Assembly: GCA_021777765.1 (NCBI GenBank)
Contig: JAJYDF010000003.1
Location: forward strand, 62,001-126,000
Source of the DNA: Pseudomonadota bacterium
GTDB lineage: Bacteria > Pseudomonadota > Gammaproteobacteria > DASZBR01
Length of the DNA stretch: 64,000 nt
Direction of reading: 5' to 3'
Shown: positions 55,206 through 63,636 of the stretch, one piece after another
Layout: every line of letters begins with the position of its first letter
Position numbering within the stretch: position 1 is the stretch's first letter
Program-made: the position numbers and the translations under genes
Notes under the pieces: generated by a model
Told to the model about the DNA's origin: nothing
Database searches by the model: none
The model's input: only the letters and a program-made list of their open reading frames with translations

Positions 55206-56468
55206 ATGGATAATGTAATGCAAAATAGTAAACCCTCTGCTTCCCATCCCTCTAAGTTATTGTTATTTCTGGCTGTATTAGGCCCTGGCTTAGTCGTTAT
55301 GTTGGCTGATACTGATGCTGGCAGCGCCATTCTCGCGGCACAAAGTGGTGCGCAATGGGGTTATAAATTACTGGGATTACAGTTGGTGTTGATTCCTATT
55401 TTATATATCGCACAAGAATTAACCGTTCGGCTTGGTTTAGTCACAGGCATGGGACATGGTGAATTAATTAAAGCTAAATTCGGTAGCGCTTGGGCATGGC
55501 TGTCTGTTTCGACTTTAGTCGTGTCTTGTGTCGGCGCCATTATTACCGAGTTCAGTGGTTTAGCAGGTGTAGGGGCATTATTCGGTGTCCCAACCTGGAT
55601 GATGATGTGTTTAGCGGTATTATTTTTAGCGGTGATGGCTTGGACCGGTTCTTATCAATCGGTTGAACGTATTGCATTACTGATTGGTGCTTTTGAGTTG
55701 GCTTTTGTATATGTCGCTTGGAAATCAAATCCCTCTATGCATGATTTAATGCAAGGTATTATTAATATTCCTATTCATAATAAAGATTATTTGTATATGG
55801 CTGCTGGTACTGTAGGCGCGGTGATAATGCCGTGGATGATTTTTTATCAGCAATCAGCGGTATTAGATAAAGGTCTGACAGTAAAACATTTACCACCCGC
55901 GCGATTAGATACTGCAATAGGTGCCATAGTCACACAAGTCATCATGATTTCAATTTTAATTTTTACAGCGGCTTCATTAGGTACCTCTCATCCTGGTATT
56001 GCATTAAATACTGTCAGTGAAATTTCTAAAGCCATCACACCTAGCTTGGGTGAAGCAGCCGGTAAAATATTATTTGCGTTAGGTATGACTGGCGCGGCTT
56101 TAGTTGCTTCGATTGTTGTATCACTCACAGCGGCATGGGGATTGGGCGAAGTGATGGGCTATAAACGATCATTAGAACATAAACCAGCAGAAGCGCCTTG
56201 GTTTTACTGCGTTTATACACTGACATTAATTATTGGTGGCGTCATTGTTGCAACGGGATTTATTAATTTAGTGAAATTATCTATCGCTGTTGAAGTGATG
56301 AATGCTTTATTGTTGCCGATTGTTTTAGGATTTTTATATGTATTGGCGGTGAAAACATTACCTGAAAATTATAAATTAAAAGGTGCTTATGGAATTATTG
56401 TTGGGATAATTTTATTTATAACTGCTGGATTTGGATTGGTTGCGGGGATTTGGGGAGCGTTTACATAA
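55206..56468 (+). CDS. Nramp-family metal transporter, divergent
   Basis: A 420-residue polytopic membrane protein with about 11 helices. The first helix has LADTDAGSAI where typical Nramp proteins have DPGN, and the sixth has IMPWM where they have MPH; the metal-binding Met (208) is kept but the His is Trp. These changes may alter metal choice, as in Nramp relatives that move other divalent ions. The start at 55206 is chosen with AAGTGA upstream; a GTG at 55197 is possible. A Fur box covers its promoter, so iron limitation should induce it, which fits scavenging of Fe or Mn inside a host vacuole. Confidence 0.85.
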   Translation: MDNVMQNSKPSASHPSKLLLFLAVLGPGLVVMLADTDAGSAILAAQSGAQWGYKLLGLQLVLIPILYIAQELTVRLGLVTGMGHGELIKAKFGSAWAWLSVSTLVVSCVGAIITEFSGLAGVGALFGVPTWMMMCLAVLFLAVMAWTGSYQSVERIALLIGAFELAFVYVAWKSNPSMHDLMQGIINIPIHNKDYLYMAAGTVGAVIMPWMIFYQQSAVLDKGLTVKHLPPARLDTAIGAIVTQVIMISILIFTAASLGTSHPGIALNTVSEISKAITPSLGEAAGKILFALGMTGAALVASIVVSLTAAWGLGEVMGYKRSLEHKPAEAPWFYCVYTLTLIIGGVIVATGFINLVKLSIAVEVMNALLLPIVLGFLYVLAVKTLPENYKLKGAYGIIVGIILFITAGFGLVAGIWGAFT

Positions 56469-56474
56469 AATGCT

Positions 56475-56595
56475 GCGTAATACAGGAATTAAATAAATTA
56501 TGTCCCGGGTTGCGCCAGAAGAACGAAGTATTTTTTCACAAGATAAATATTAAAGTGAAATTAACGACATTTTATTTTGGCTTCACCCAGGCTAC
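56475..56595. mobile_element. Partial copy of the GTAGCC MITE-like element
   Basis: It has the central arms (GCGTAATACAGG and CCCGGGTTGCGC) and one terminal arm (GGCTTCACCCAGGCTAC, ending 56595). The other end is missing. It begins 7 bases after the nramp stop. Confidence 0.65.
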
Positions 56596-56640
56596 GATTG
56601 ATTTGAACGTGTGATTATCATGATAATTAAATAGATTTAT

Positions 56641-57804
56641 TTAACGATTTCTTAATCTATTATGACTCTCACTAACAAGCGCCACTTTTTCGCGTGTATT
56701 TAATTCCAAGCTGTCATTTTTAGAATTCAAACGAGACTGCTGTGATGCCCACCATCTAAATTGGCCTGTAGTAATTAAATTAACTAGCGCATATAAAACT
56801 TTCTTTAAATTCCAGCTGGCATATTGATCCAATAATGATAATGTTTCTGGTTTGCTGCATCTTTCACCAAATCGCGCTATACGTTCATTATCATCTAAAC
56901 CATATTGTTTATCATGTAAAACTCTGCGCATTTGTTGCATGCTATTATATTGCTCTACCATGACTTGTGTTTTAATAATTTTTTCATCTTGCTGATTTTC
57001 CGCTGAATGCGTTTCTAATTTTATTTGACCTGGTAAAACTTGTCCGTCAATTTCATGCGTAATTTTAGCGTCAGCAATCGTTTCATCTTCAAAAGCTATT
57101 TTACATCCCTCAGGTAAAGAGGATTTAATGGTATTTATAGCGTCATATCTATCTTTTAAATAATAAACCGTCTGTTCATCAATTGCATTTAACTTTGTAG
57201 CGGTATCAATAAATTTAACTTTAGAAAATGCGGTTTCATTTAGAGGTTGTTGCAAATCTTTTGATCTTTCTGTATCACGATTTATCAAAAATTCATTGAC
57301 TGCATGCACTACTAAATATTGCGTTAATTCCTCAGCAATATTTTTTTGAAAATCTTCGACTGTCAACGATTGTTCTACATAATCTGCTGCCGGATGCGCT
57401 TTTATAAAATTAATTAATTGTTTGCGCTTTTTATTGTCTCTTTTAGTTGATTGTTCTATTTCATTCAATCGATATTCAAAAAAATGAGCGAGTTCAAGAG
57501 AACCAATATTTTCAGATACCAAATTATAGGTATCTTTCGATACATAACTTCTGCTACTAAAAGGAAGATATTGTGTTAAAAATTCGAAATTACTTTCAGA
57601 CTCAATTAAATGGGTTAGTTTTTTTTGTAATTCAATTTCTAAATCAGCGGCATCATTGTTATTAAAATAATCTAAGCGTTCCTGTTTTAGATCAGCTGAA
57701 TCATCTTTTGCGATATATGACTTACGTACTGATGACATAACATTTTTAATAATTGACTTACGCGTTGCTTCGTCGATTAATTTAGTAAATGTATCTAATG
57801 TCAT
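56641..57804 (-). CDS. Hypothetical helical protein (387 residues)
   Basis: Unknown function. The ATG at 57804 (MTLDTFTKLIDE) follows GGGAG by 7 bases; an ATG 13 codons earlier has no such site. The chain is mostly helical and charged, without a signal peptide. Near residues 330-360, WNLKKVLYALVNLITTGQFRWW is the only hydrophobic stretch, possibly an amphipathic or membrane-contacting helix. The nearest minus-strand upstream gene is ubiD, separated by a palindromic repeat. Its location and composition fit the accessory/effector set, but no domain is recognised. Confidence 0.68.
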   Translation of the reverse strand: MTLDTFTKLIDEATRKSIIKNVMSSVRKSYIAKDDSADLKQERLDYFNNNDAADLEIELQKKLTHLIESESNFEFLTQYLPFSSRSYVSKDTYNLVSENIGSLELAHFFEYRLNEIEQSTKRDNKKRKQLINFIKAHPAADYVEQSLTVEDFQKNIAEELTQYLVVHAVNEFLINRDTERSKDLQQPLNETAFSKVKFIDTATKLNAIDEQTVYYLKDRYDAINTIKSSLPEGCKIAFEDETIADAKITHEIDGQVLPGQIKLETHSAENQQDEKIIKTQVMVEQYNSMQQMRRVLHDKQYGLDDNERIARFGERCSKPETLSLLDQYASWNLKKVLYALVNLITTGQFRWWASQQSRLNSKNDSLELNTREKVALVSESHNRLRNR

Positions 57805-57953
57805 TCTGCTCTCCCTGTGTTGAAATATTGATGTCATTATCAATTGAATTAAAACGACGGGGGTATATTATCATTAATATTTGGGGGTTGTAAGAGCCTT
57901 TCTCGGTAAACTGATGGTCATCAAATTATCTTTAATTTGTTCATAGATTGTAG

Positions 57954-57986
57954 CCTGGACAAAAGAAGCGCAGCGACGTGTTCAGG
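57954..57986. repeat. Diverged CCCGGACA-type repeat
   Basis: CCTGGACA and TGTTCAGG arms surround AAGAAGCGCAGCGACG, 10 bases after the 3' end of ubiD. Confidence 0.7.
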
Positions 57987-57996
57987 TTAAGTGCAA

Positions 57997-59463
57997 TTAA
58001 TTTATACCCAATTGATCCCACAATAAATTAATCTTGGATTTAATTGCATCAGACATCACGATCGGTCTACCCCATTCGCGTTGTGTTTCACCGGGCCATT
58101 TAGAGGTTGCATCGAAACCAATTTTGCCACCTAATCCTGATACGGGTGAGGCAAAATCTAAGTAATCAATGGGAGTATTTTCTACTATTACCGAATCGCG
58201 TGCTGGATCCATTCTGGTGGTCATAGCCCAAATAACATCACGCCAATCACGCGCATTAATATCTGCATCAGTGACAACAATAAATTTGGTATACATAAAT
58301 TGTTTTAAAAAAGACCATACGCCAAATAAAACGCGTTTTGCATGACCTGGATATTGTTTTTTCATCGTCACCACAGCAAAACGATATGAACATCCTTCCG
58401 GTGGTAAATAAAAATCAATTATTTCAGGAAATTGTTTTTGCAAAAGGGGAATAAATACTTCATTTAATGCAACACCCAACATAGCTGGTTCATCTGGTGG
58501 ACGCCCTGTATAAGTACTGTGATAAATGGGATTTTCTCGGGTGGTAATACAATCAATGGTAAATACGGGAAAATGTTCTGCTTCATTATAATAACCGGTG
58601 TGATCACCAAAAGGTCCTTCTAGTGCTGTTTCACCGGGATTAATATGTCCTTCTAAAATAATTTCTGCTGTTGCGGGCACTTGTAAATCATTCGTTATGC
58701 ATTGCACTAATTCTGTTTTACTATCACGTAATAATCCTGCAAATGCATATTCAGATAATGTATCAGGAATAGGCGTGACAGCAGCAAGAACAGTCGCTGG
58801 ATCTGCGCCCAATACAACAGATATTGGAAATGGTTTACCAGGGTGTGCTTGCTGCCAAGCGCGATAATCTAATGCACCACCACGATGTGCTAACCAACGC
58901 ATTATGACTTTATTTTTTGCAATAACTTGTTGCCGATAAATACCTAAGTTTTGTCGAGTTTGTGTTGGGCCTTTTGTGACAACTAATCCCCAAGTAATTA
59001 ATGGCGCCACATCTTCCGGCCAACAGGTTTGAATAGGTAATTCATTTAAATCAACTTGATCACCTTTAATTATTTTAAATTGGCAAGGCGCATTTTTGAC
59101 AATTTTTGGCATCATTTGTAAGGCTTTTTTGACTAATGGTAATTTTGACCATGCGTCTTTTAGTCCTTGTGGTGGTGATGGTTCTTTAAGTGCTGCTAAC
59201 ATTTGGCCAATGTCGCGTAATGCTGAAATATCATCTTGTCCCATGGCCATAGCAATTCGTTTTGTGGTGCCAAATAAATTGGCTAATACCGGAATATTAA
59301 ATCCAGTAGGATTTTCAAATAATAATGCGGGGCCAGATGATTTTAGAGTACGATCACATATTTCAGTGATTTCTAAATTGGGAGATATTGGAAGTTTAAT
59401 TCGAATTAATTCATTTTCATTTTCGAGTTTGTTAATAAATTCTCGGAGATCGTGATATTTCAT
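57997..59463 (-). CDS. ubiD: 4-hydroxy-3-polyprenylbenzoate decarboxylase UbiD
   Basis: A 488-residue enzyme of ubiquinone synthesis that uses prenylated FMN from UbiX to decarboxylate the polyprenyl-hydroxybenzoate ring. Family segments are intact: [57 protein letters not shown] and a C-terminal [11 protein letters not shown]. The first two are long, so the key residues are the Arg/His clusters and the [10 protein letters not shown] loop. The start is ATG 59463 ([10 protein letters not shown]) with AGGT 6 bases upstream; the ten extra in-frame residues upstream are translated MITE sequence. Rho is upstream on the same strand, separated by a MITE-like element. Confidence 0.96.
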   Translation of the reverse strand: MKYHDLREFINKLENENELIRIKLPISPNLEITEICDRTLKSSGPALLFENPTGFNIPVLANLFGTTKRIAMAMGQDDISALRDIGQMLAALKEPSPPQGLKDAWSKLPLVKKALQMMPKIVKNAPCQFKIIKGDQVDLNELPIQTCWPEDVAPLITWGLVVTKGPTQTRQNLGIYRQQVIAKNKVIMRWLAHRGGALDYRAWQQAHPGKPFPISVVLGADPATVLAAVTPIPDTLSEYAFAGLLRDSKTELVQCITNDLQVPATAEIILEGHINPGETALEGPFGDHTGYYNEAEHFPVFTIDCITTRENPIYHSTYTGRPPDEPAMLGVALNEVFIPLLQKQFPEIIDFYLPPEGCSYRFAVVTMKKQYPGHAKRVLFGVWSFLKQFMYTKFIVVTDADINARDWRDVIWAMTTRMDPARDSVIVENTPIDYLDFASPVSGLGGKIGFDATSKWPGETQREWGRPIVMSDAIKSKINLLWDQLGIN

Positions 59464-59474
59464 TAATGACCTAT

Positions 59475-59650
59475 GTAGCCTGGGTGAAGCCATACGACAA
59501 AGACAGTTATTCTAAAATGTTAATTTTCTTCTGCAATATTAATTTATTTCTCTGGCGGAACCCGGGTTTCGCCGTGAAATTAATCAAAATTATCATGAAT
59601 AATTATTTCGAATTACTTAATAATTTATTAATTTGCTTCACCCAGGCTAC
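59475..59650. mobile_element. MITE-like element, GTAGCC family (complete)
   Basis: 176 bp between rho and ubiD. The terminal arms GTAGCCTGGGTGAAGC are perfect inverted copies. The central near-palindrome GGCGGAACCC-GGGTTTCGCC is at 59555-59574. It ends 12 bases from the ubiD start. Confidence 0.85.
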
Positions 59651-59656
59651 ATTTAA

Positions 59657-60916
59657 TTATCCGCGTTTCATTGCGTCGAAAAATTCATCATTTGTTTTTG
59701 TGCTTCGCAAACGATCAATTAAAAATTCCATCGCCGCTAATTCATCCATAGGATGTAATAATTTACGTAAAATCCACATTTTTTGTAATTCGTCGGGTTT
59801 AGTTAATAACTCTTCACGACGTGTACCAGAACGATTAATATTAATTGCAGGATAAACACGTTTTTCAGCAATACGTCTATCCAAATGCAATTCCATATTA
59901 CCGGTTCCTTTGAATTCTTCGTAAATTACGTCATCCATTTTAGAACCAGTGTCAATTAATGCTGTTGCAATAATTGTTAAACTGCCACCTTCTTCAATAT
60001 TACGTGCAGCACCAAAAAATCGTTTTGGACGTTGCAATGCATTAGCATCAACACCACCGGTTAATACCTTACCTGATGCAGGAACAACCGTATTATAAGC
60101 ACGTGCTAAACGCGTAATAGAATCTAATAAAATCACGACATCACGTTTATGTTCAACTAATCTTTTGGCTTTTTCGATAACCATTTCTGCAACTTGTACG
60201 TGACGTGTTGCGGGTTCATCAAAGGTACTTGCGATCACTTCACCACGTACTGAACGTGACATTTCTGTGACTTCTTCAGGACGTTCATCAATTAATAAGA
60301 CAATTAAATAACATTCAGGATGATTTTCAGTTATGGATTGCGCAATATTTTGCAGCATCATTGTTTTACCCGCTTTCGGTGGAGAAACAATTAATCCACG
60401 TTGTCCTTTACCGACCGGTGATGCTAAATCAATAACACGCGCCGTAATATCTTCCGTACTGCCATTACCTCTTTCCATTTTAATTCTTTGATTTGGAAAT
60501 AATGGTGTGAGATTTTCAAATAATACTTTATTTTTTGCATTTTCAGGCGCATCAAAATTAATTTCATTGACTTTTAATAATGCAAAATAACGTTCGCCTT
60601 CTTTTGGCGGACGAATTTTTCCACTGATGGTATCGCCAGTATGTAAATTAAAGCGGCGAATTTGACTGGGTGAAACATAAATATCATCTGACCCTGCAAG
60701 ATAAGATTCTTCTGCAGCGCGCAAAAAGCCAAATCCATCTTGAAGAATTTCTAATACACCATCACCTGAAATATCCTCACCGCGTTTTGCATGCGCTTTG
60801 AGAATACTAAAAATCATGTCTTTTTTGTGGGAGCGGGCTAGATTTTCTAAGCCCATTTCTTGTGCAATTACAATTAATTCTGCTGGGGTTTTCTTTTTCA
60901 ATTCCGTTAAATTCAT
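59657..60916 (-). CDS. rho: Transcription termination factor Rho
   Basis: A 419-residue hexameric RNA-dependent ATPase, the same length as the Escherichia coli protein. The RNA-binding domain has [15 protein letters not shown] and [12 protein letters not shown]. The P-loop is [12 protein letters not shown], Walker B lies in [14 protein letters not shown], and [13 protein letters not shown] and the Q-loop ([14 protein letters not shown]) are intact. GAGAG precedes the ATG. An unusually short 3' spacer is filled by a MITE-like element before ubiD. Termination around REP and MITE hairpins here could involve Rho, since no classical intrinsic terminators were seen. Confidence 0.98.
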   Translation of the reverse strand: MNLTELKKKTPAELIVIAQEMGLENLARSHKKDMIFSILKAHAKRGEDISGDGVLEILQDGFGFLRAAEESYLAGSDDIYVSPSQIRRFNLHTGDTISGKIRPPKEGERYFALLKVNEINFDAPENAKNKVLFENLTPLFPNQRIKMERGNGSTEDITARVIDLASPVGKGQRGLIVSPPKAGKTMMLQNIAQSITENHPECYLIVLLIDERPEEVTEMSRSVRGEVIASTFDEPATRHVQVAEMVIEKAKRLVEHKRDVVILLDSITRLARAYNTVVPASGKVLTGGVDANALQRPKRFFGAARNIEEGGSLTIIATALIDTGSKMDDVIYEEFKGTGNMELHLDRRIAEKRVYPAININRSGTRREELLTKPDELQKMWILRKLLHPMDELAAMEFLIDRLRSTKTNDEFFDAMKRG

Positions 60917-61192
60917 AACTCTCTCTAAATAAAAATGGTTAATAAATTAAAAATAGACATTAATCAATTTGATTATACTCGATAGCTTTTTAGCCTTGCG
61001 AAGTACGCCGGATTGCGATACGAAATACGAGGAATAAACAAAGAGGCGGTACTGTTGATTTCAATAAAACGGTGCTAGGCTAGCACGTAAAAAGAGAGTC
61101 GTCTAGTCCTCAATGTGTAAGTGATAAACTTAAATTATACTAGACAATTTCTTGGTAACGATTCAGCAATATCATTCCGATATGGGAATAAT
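60917..61192. other. rho leader region
   Basis: On the minus strand TATAAT (61134-61139) could be the -10 of rho, with no strong -35 box. That would give a leader of about 210 bases, comparable to the long autoregulated rho leaders of other gammaproteobacteria. A 15-base palindrome GTGCTAGGCTAGCAC lies at 61071-61085. No leader peptide was identified. Confidence 0.4.
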
Positions 61193-61393
61193 GTAGCCTG
61201 GGTGCAGTCAATTGATGTAATTCCATATTGTGATTAAATCTGAAATTAAGATTTAATTAATTAGAACCCTTGACGAAACCCGGGAATCTTACAAAATTAT
61301 TCCCGGGTTTCGCCAGCAATACTAATTAATTTGTGATGAGACTATATTTAAATTGCAATTATATATACTCTCTTTTGGCTACACTCAGGCTAC
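61193..61393. mobile_element. MITE-like element, GTAGCC family (complete, diverged ends)
   Basis: 201 bp. The ends GTAGCCTGGGTGCAG and its imperfect inverse (ACACTCAGGCTAC) flank a strong central palindrome with arms GACGAAACCCGGGAAT and ATTCCCGGGTTTCG (61272-61314). It lies between divergent rho and the acyl-CoA dehydrogenase. Confidence 0.8.
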
Positions 61394-61470
61394 ATGTAAA
61401 TCATATTGACAATATTGAATATTTACCTTTCTTGAAACAATTTAATTATGTGATAAACAGGGATTAGATT

Positions 61471-62619
61471 ATGACTGACATTACTGAAGAACAACATGCA
61501 ATAAGAAATATGGCAAGACAATTTGCTAATGAAGCTTTGGCGCCCAATGCAAAACACTGGGATGAACAACAAATATTTCCCATCGAAACATTTAAACAAG
61601 CAGCTCAATTAGGATTTGCGGGAATTTATGTACGCAGTGAAAGTGGCGGCAGCGGACTTTCTCGTGTTGATGCAGCAATTTTATTTGAAGAATTATCTGC
61701 TGCATGCGTATCTACTGCTGCTTATTTATCAATTCATAATATGGTTGTCTGGATGATCGATCAATTTGGTAATGATGAACAACGAAAACAATGGTTACCT
61801 TCTTTAATTACCATGGATCATTTTGCGAGTTATTGTTTAACAGAACCTGGATCAGGATCAGATGCTGCCTCATTAAAAACAACTGCAGTACGGGATGGCG
61901 ATCATTATATTTTAAATGGCGCAAAATCATTTATTTCAGGTGGTTCAGTGAGCGATGTTTATTTATGCATGGTGCGCACTGGTGAAAAAGGCGCAAAAGG
62001 CATATCCGCAATTATTGTTCCCAAAAATACACCCGGATTAAGTTTTGGCAAAAAAGAAATTAAATTAGGTTGGAATAGTCAACCAACAACTATGGTATTT
62101 TTTGATAATTGTCGCGTCCCCATTATTAATCGTATTGGTAATGAAAATGAAGGATTTAAAATTGCATTATCTGGATTAAATGGCGGCAGAATAAATATTG
62201 CCGCATGTTCATTAGGTGGTGCACGCGCTTGTTTAACATTAGCGAGAAATTATATTAATGAACGCCAGCAATTTGGTCAAAAATTGGCAGAATTTGAAGC
62301 ATTGCAATTTAAAATTGCTGATATGGCAACAGATTTAGAAGCAGCAAGATTAATGGTACACCGCGGCGCACGCGCCATCGATAATAATCATCCTGAAGCA
62401 GCATTATATTGTGCTATGGCAAAAAGATTTGCCACAGATAAAGGATTTGCCATTTGTAATGACGCATTACAATTATATGGTGGTTATGGTTATTTGCGTG
62501 AATACCCCATTGAAAGGTATTTCCGTGATTTACGAGTACATCAAATTTTAGAGGGAACTAATGAAATAATGCGCGTGATTATTTCCAGAAAAGTCTTACA
62601 GGAAGCATTTGAGTTTTAA
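61471..62619 (+). CDS. Isobutyryl-CoA dehydrogenase (ACAD8-like)
   Basis: A 382-residue FAD-dependent acyl-CoA dehydrogenase. The sequence follows mitochondrial ACAD8 closely in YLSIHNMVVWMID, FASYCLTEPGSGSDAASL, GLSFGKKEIKLGWNSQPTT and LNGGRINIAACSLGGA. The catalytic Glu is in LEGTNEIM (residue 361). It would oxidise isobutyryl-CoA to methacrylyl-CoA in valine breakdown, passing electrons to ETF. An enoyl-CoA hydratase starts 1 kb downstream on the same strand, the next step of the pathway, with three small lipoprotein genes between. An alternative is a general short-branched-chain enzyme. Confidence 0.93.
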   Translation: MTDITEEQHAIRNMARQFANEALAPNAKHWDEQQIFPIETFKQAAQLGFAGIYVRSESGGSGLSRVDAAILFEELSAACVSTAAYLSIHNMVVWMIDQFGNDEQRKQWLPSLITMDHFASYCLTEPGSGSDAASLKTTAVRDGDHYILNGAKSFISGGSVSDVYLCMVRTGEKGAKGISAIIVPKNTPGLSFGKKEIKLGWNSQPTTMVFFDNCRVPIINRIGNENEGFKIALSGLNGGRINIAACSLGGARACLTLARNYINERQQFGQKLAEFEALQFKIADMATDLEAARLMVHRGARAIDNNHPEAALYCAMAKRFATDKGFAICNDALQLYGGYGYLREYPIERYFRDLRVHQILEGTNEIMRVIISRKVLQEAFEF

Positions 62620-62665
62620 TAAGCTATAATTAATTCATAACAAAAACCCTAAATGGAGGTTGGTT

Positions 62666-62785
62666 ATGAAAAAATTAAGCAAGGTTTTATGCGCAATTAT
62701 CTTAGCATCACTCATATCAGGGTGCACGATGAGTTATATTGACGCCTATTATGATTACCCACCACACAGTATTATTGTTTATTGA
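62666..62785 (+). CDS. Tiny lipoprotein 1 (39 residues)
   Basis: The sequence starts MKKLSKVLCAIILASLISGC, a complete lipoprotein signal with lipobox LISGC (Cys 20). The mature part is only 20 residues, Tyr/Asp/Pro-rich (YYDYPPH). GGAGGT sits 5-6 bases upstream. The sequence before it (GCTATAATTAAT, then CATAACAAAAA) is shared with lipoprotein 2, and TATAAT at 62625-62630 may be a -10 box. A small surface lipid-anchored peptide is the most that can be said. Confidence 0.75.
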   Translation: MKKLSKVLCAIILASLISGCTMSYIDAYYDYPPHSIIVY

Positions 62786-62804
62786 TTTAATCAAAAACTA
62801 ATTT

Positions 62805-62840
62805 AACCCGGACAAAGAAGCGACCGCAACATGTCCGGGT
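62805..62840. repeat. CCCGGACA-type repeat
   Basis: AACCCGGACA and TGTCCGGGT arms are intact; the core is altered (AAGAAGCGACCGCAACA). Confidence 0.75.
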
Positions 62841-62910
62841 AAATTGATCCTTATGTAAAGAGAGCTAGCATCATCTTTCAACTTATAAATAATTTTAATA
62901 CGATTGTACT

Positions 62911-62930
62911 CTGATGAATTTTTTCATCAG
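62911..62930 (+). terminator. Possible terminator hairpin between lipoproteins 1 and 2
   Basis: CTGATGAA-TTTT-TTCATCAG forms an 8-bp perfect stem, followed only by TTTC. The weak T-run makes termination uncertain. Confidence 0.35.
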
Positions 62931-63005
62931 TTTCATAGATGATATTTAACCCATTTAATCAGCTATAATTAATACATAACAAAAATCCCTAAAAGGAGGT
63001 TAGTT

Positions 63006-63149
63006 ATGAAAAAAATAAGCAAGGTTTTATGCGCAATTATGTTAGCAACAATGTTATCGGGTTGCGTAGTATATGGAGGCGGATATTATCATCCTTATCA
63101 TCCATATTATTGGGGCCCACCAGTTGGTGTTGGCGTTGGTGTTTGGTAA
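63006..63149 (+). CDS. Tiny lipoprotein 2 (47 residues)
   Basis: A paralog of the gene at 62666. The signal MKKISKVLCAIMLATMLSGC has lipobox LSGC (Cys 20). The mature part of 27 residues is rich in Gly, Tyr, His and Pro (GGGYYHPYHPYYWGPP) and ends GVGVW, so it could bind metal or stack aromatics. AAGGAGGT lies 5-6 bases upstream. TATAAT at 62964-62969 repeats the upstream pattern of lipoprotein 1, indicating that the promoter was duplicated with the gene. Confidence 0.78.
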   Translation: MKKISKVLCAIMLATMLSGCVVYGGGYYHPYHPYYWGPPVGVGVGVW

Positions 63150-63168
63150 TTATTTAAACGAAGTAATC

Positions 63169-63357
63169 GTAGTATGGACTGAGCGCAAAAAGAGATAATT
63201 TTAATTGAAAAAAATTAAATTACATTCATTTATCTTTATTTCAACTGCGCAATGTCCAAAAAATAATTGTCGGACCTCGCCTTGTTCTTAATATTTTAAC
63301 TGTTTATTACAAATTTAATACAGTGAATTAGATATTACTTTGCTTAGTCTGGCCTAC
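63169..63357. mobile_element. MITE-like element, GTAGGTCGG family (diverged)
   Basis: 189 bp with ends GTAGTATGGACTGAGC and GCTTAGTCTGGCCTAC and central arms AATGTCCAA and TGTCGGACCT. It separates lipoproteins 2 and 3. Confidence 0.7.
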
Positions 63358-63395
63358 GACTCCTTAAAGCATAAAATTCCATAAGGAGGTTTCTT

Positions 63396-63515
63396 ATGAA
63401 GAAAATCAGCATGATTTTATGCGCTATAGCTCTAGTATTCGTTCTCACCGGTTGTACATCATTCGGGCAAGGATATAACTGGGAAGGTCATAATTCTGTG
63501 TTTGACTTGTTTTAA
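63396..63515 (+). CDS. Tiny lipoprotein 3 (39 residues)
   Basis: The signal MKKISMILCAIALVFVLTGC has lipobox LTGC (Cys 20), close to the other two. The mature part of 20 residues is unrelated (TSFGQGYNWEGHNSVFDLF is the mature segment after the Cys, aromatic-rich). AAGGAGGT lies 6 bases upstream. It is the third tandem copy with a conserved signal and a free mature part. Confidence 0.75.
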   Translation: MKKISMILCAIALVFVLTGCTSFGQGYNWEGHNSVFDLF

Positions 63516-63636
63516 ATGACGTGTGATGGATTTTAAATTAATTAGCAGTTTTGAATATCGCTGTTAAAAAATCTTTGATGACAAGAATGATCAAACAGAT
63601 ATAATTATAAAATTCTAGTTCATCAAGGAGATATTC

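Noticed and set aside
59464..59493. Ten extra N-terminal residues for UbiD
   Set aside because: They are encoded by the end of a MITE-like element, and the next ATG has the ribosome binding site and family alignment.
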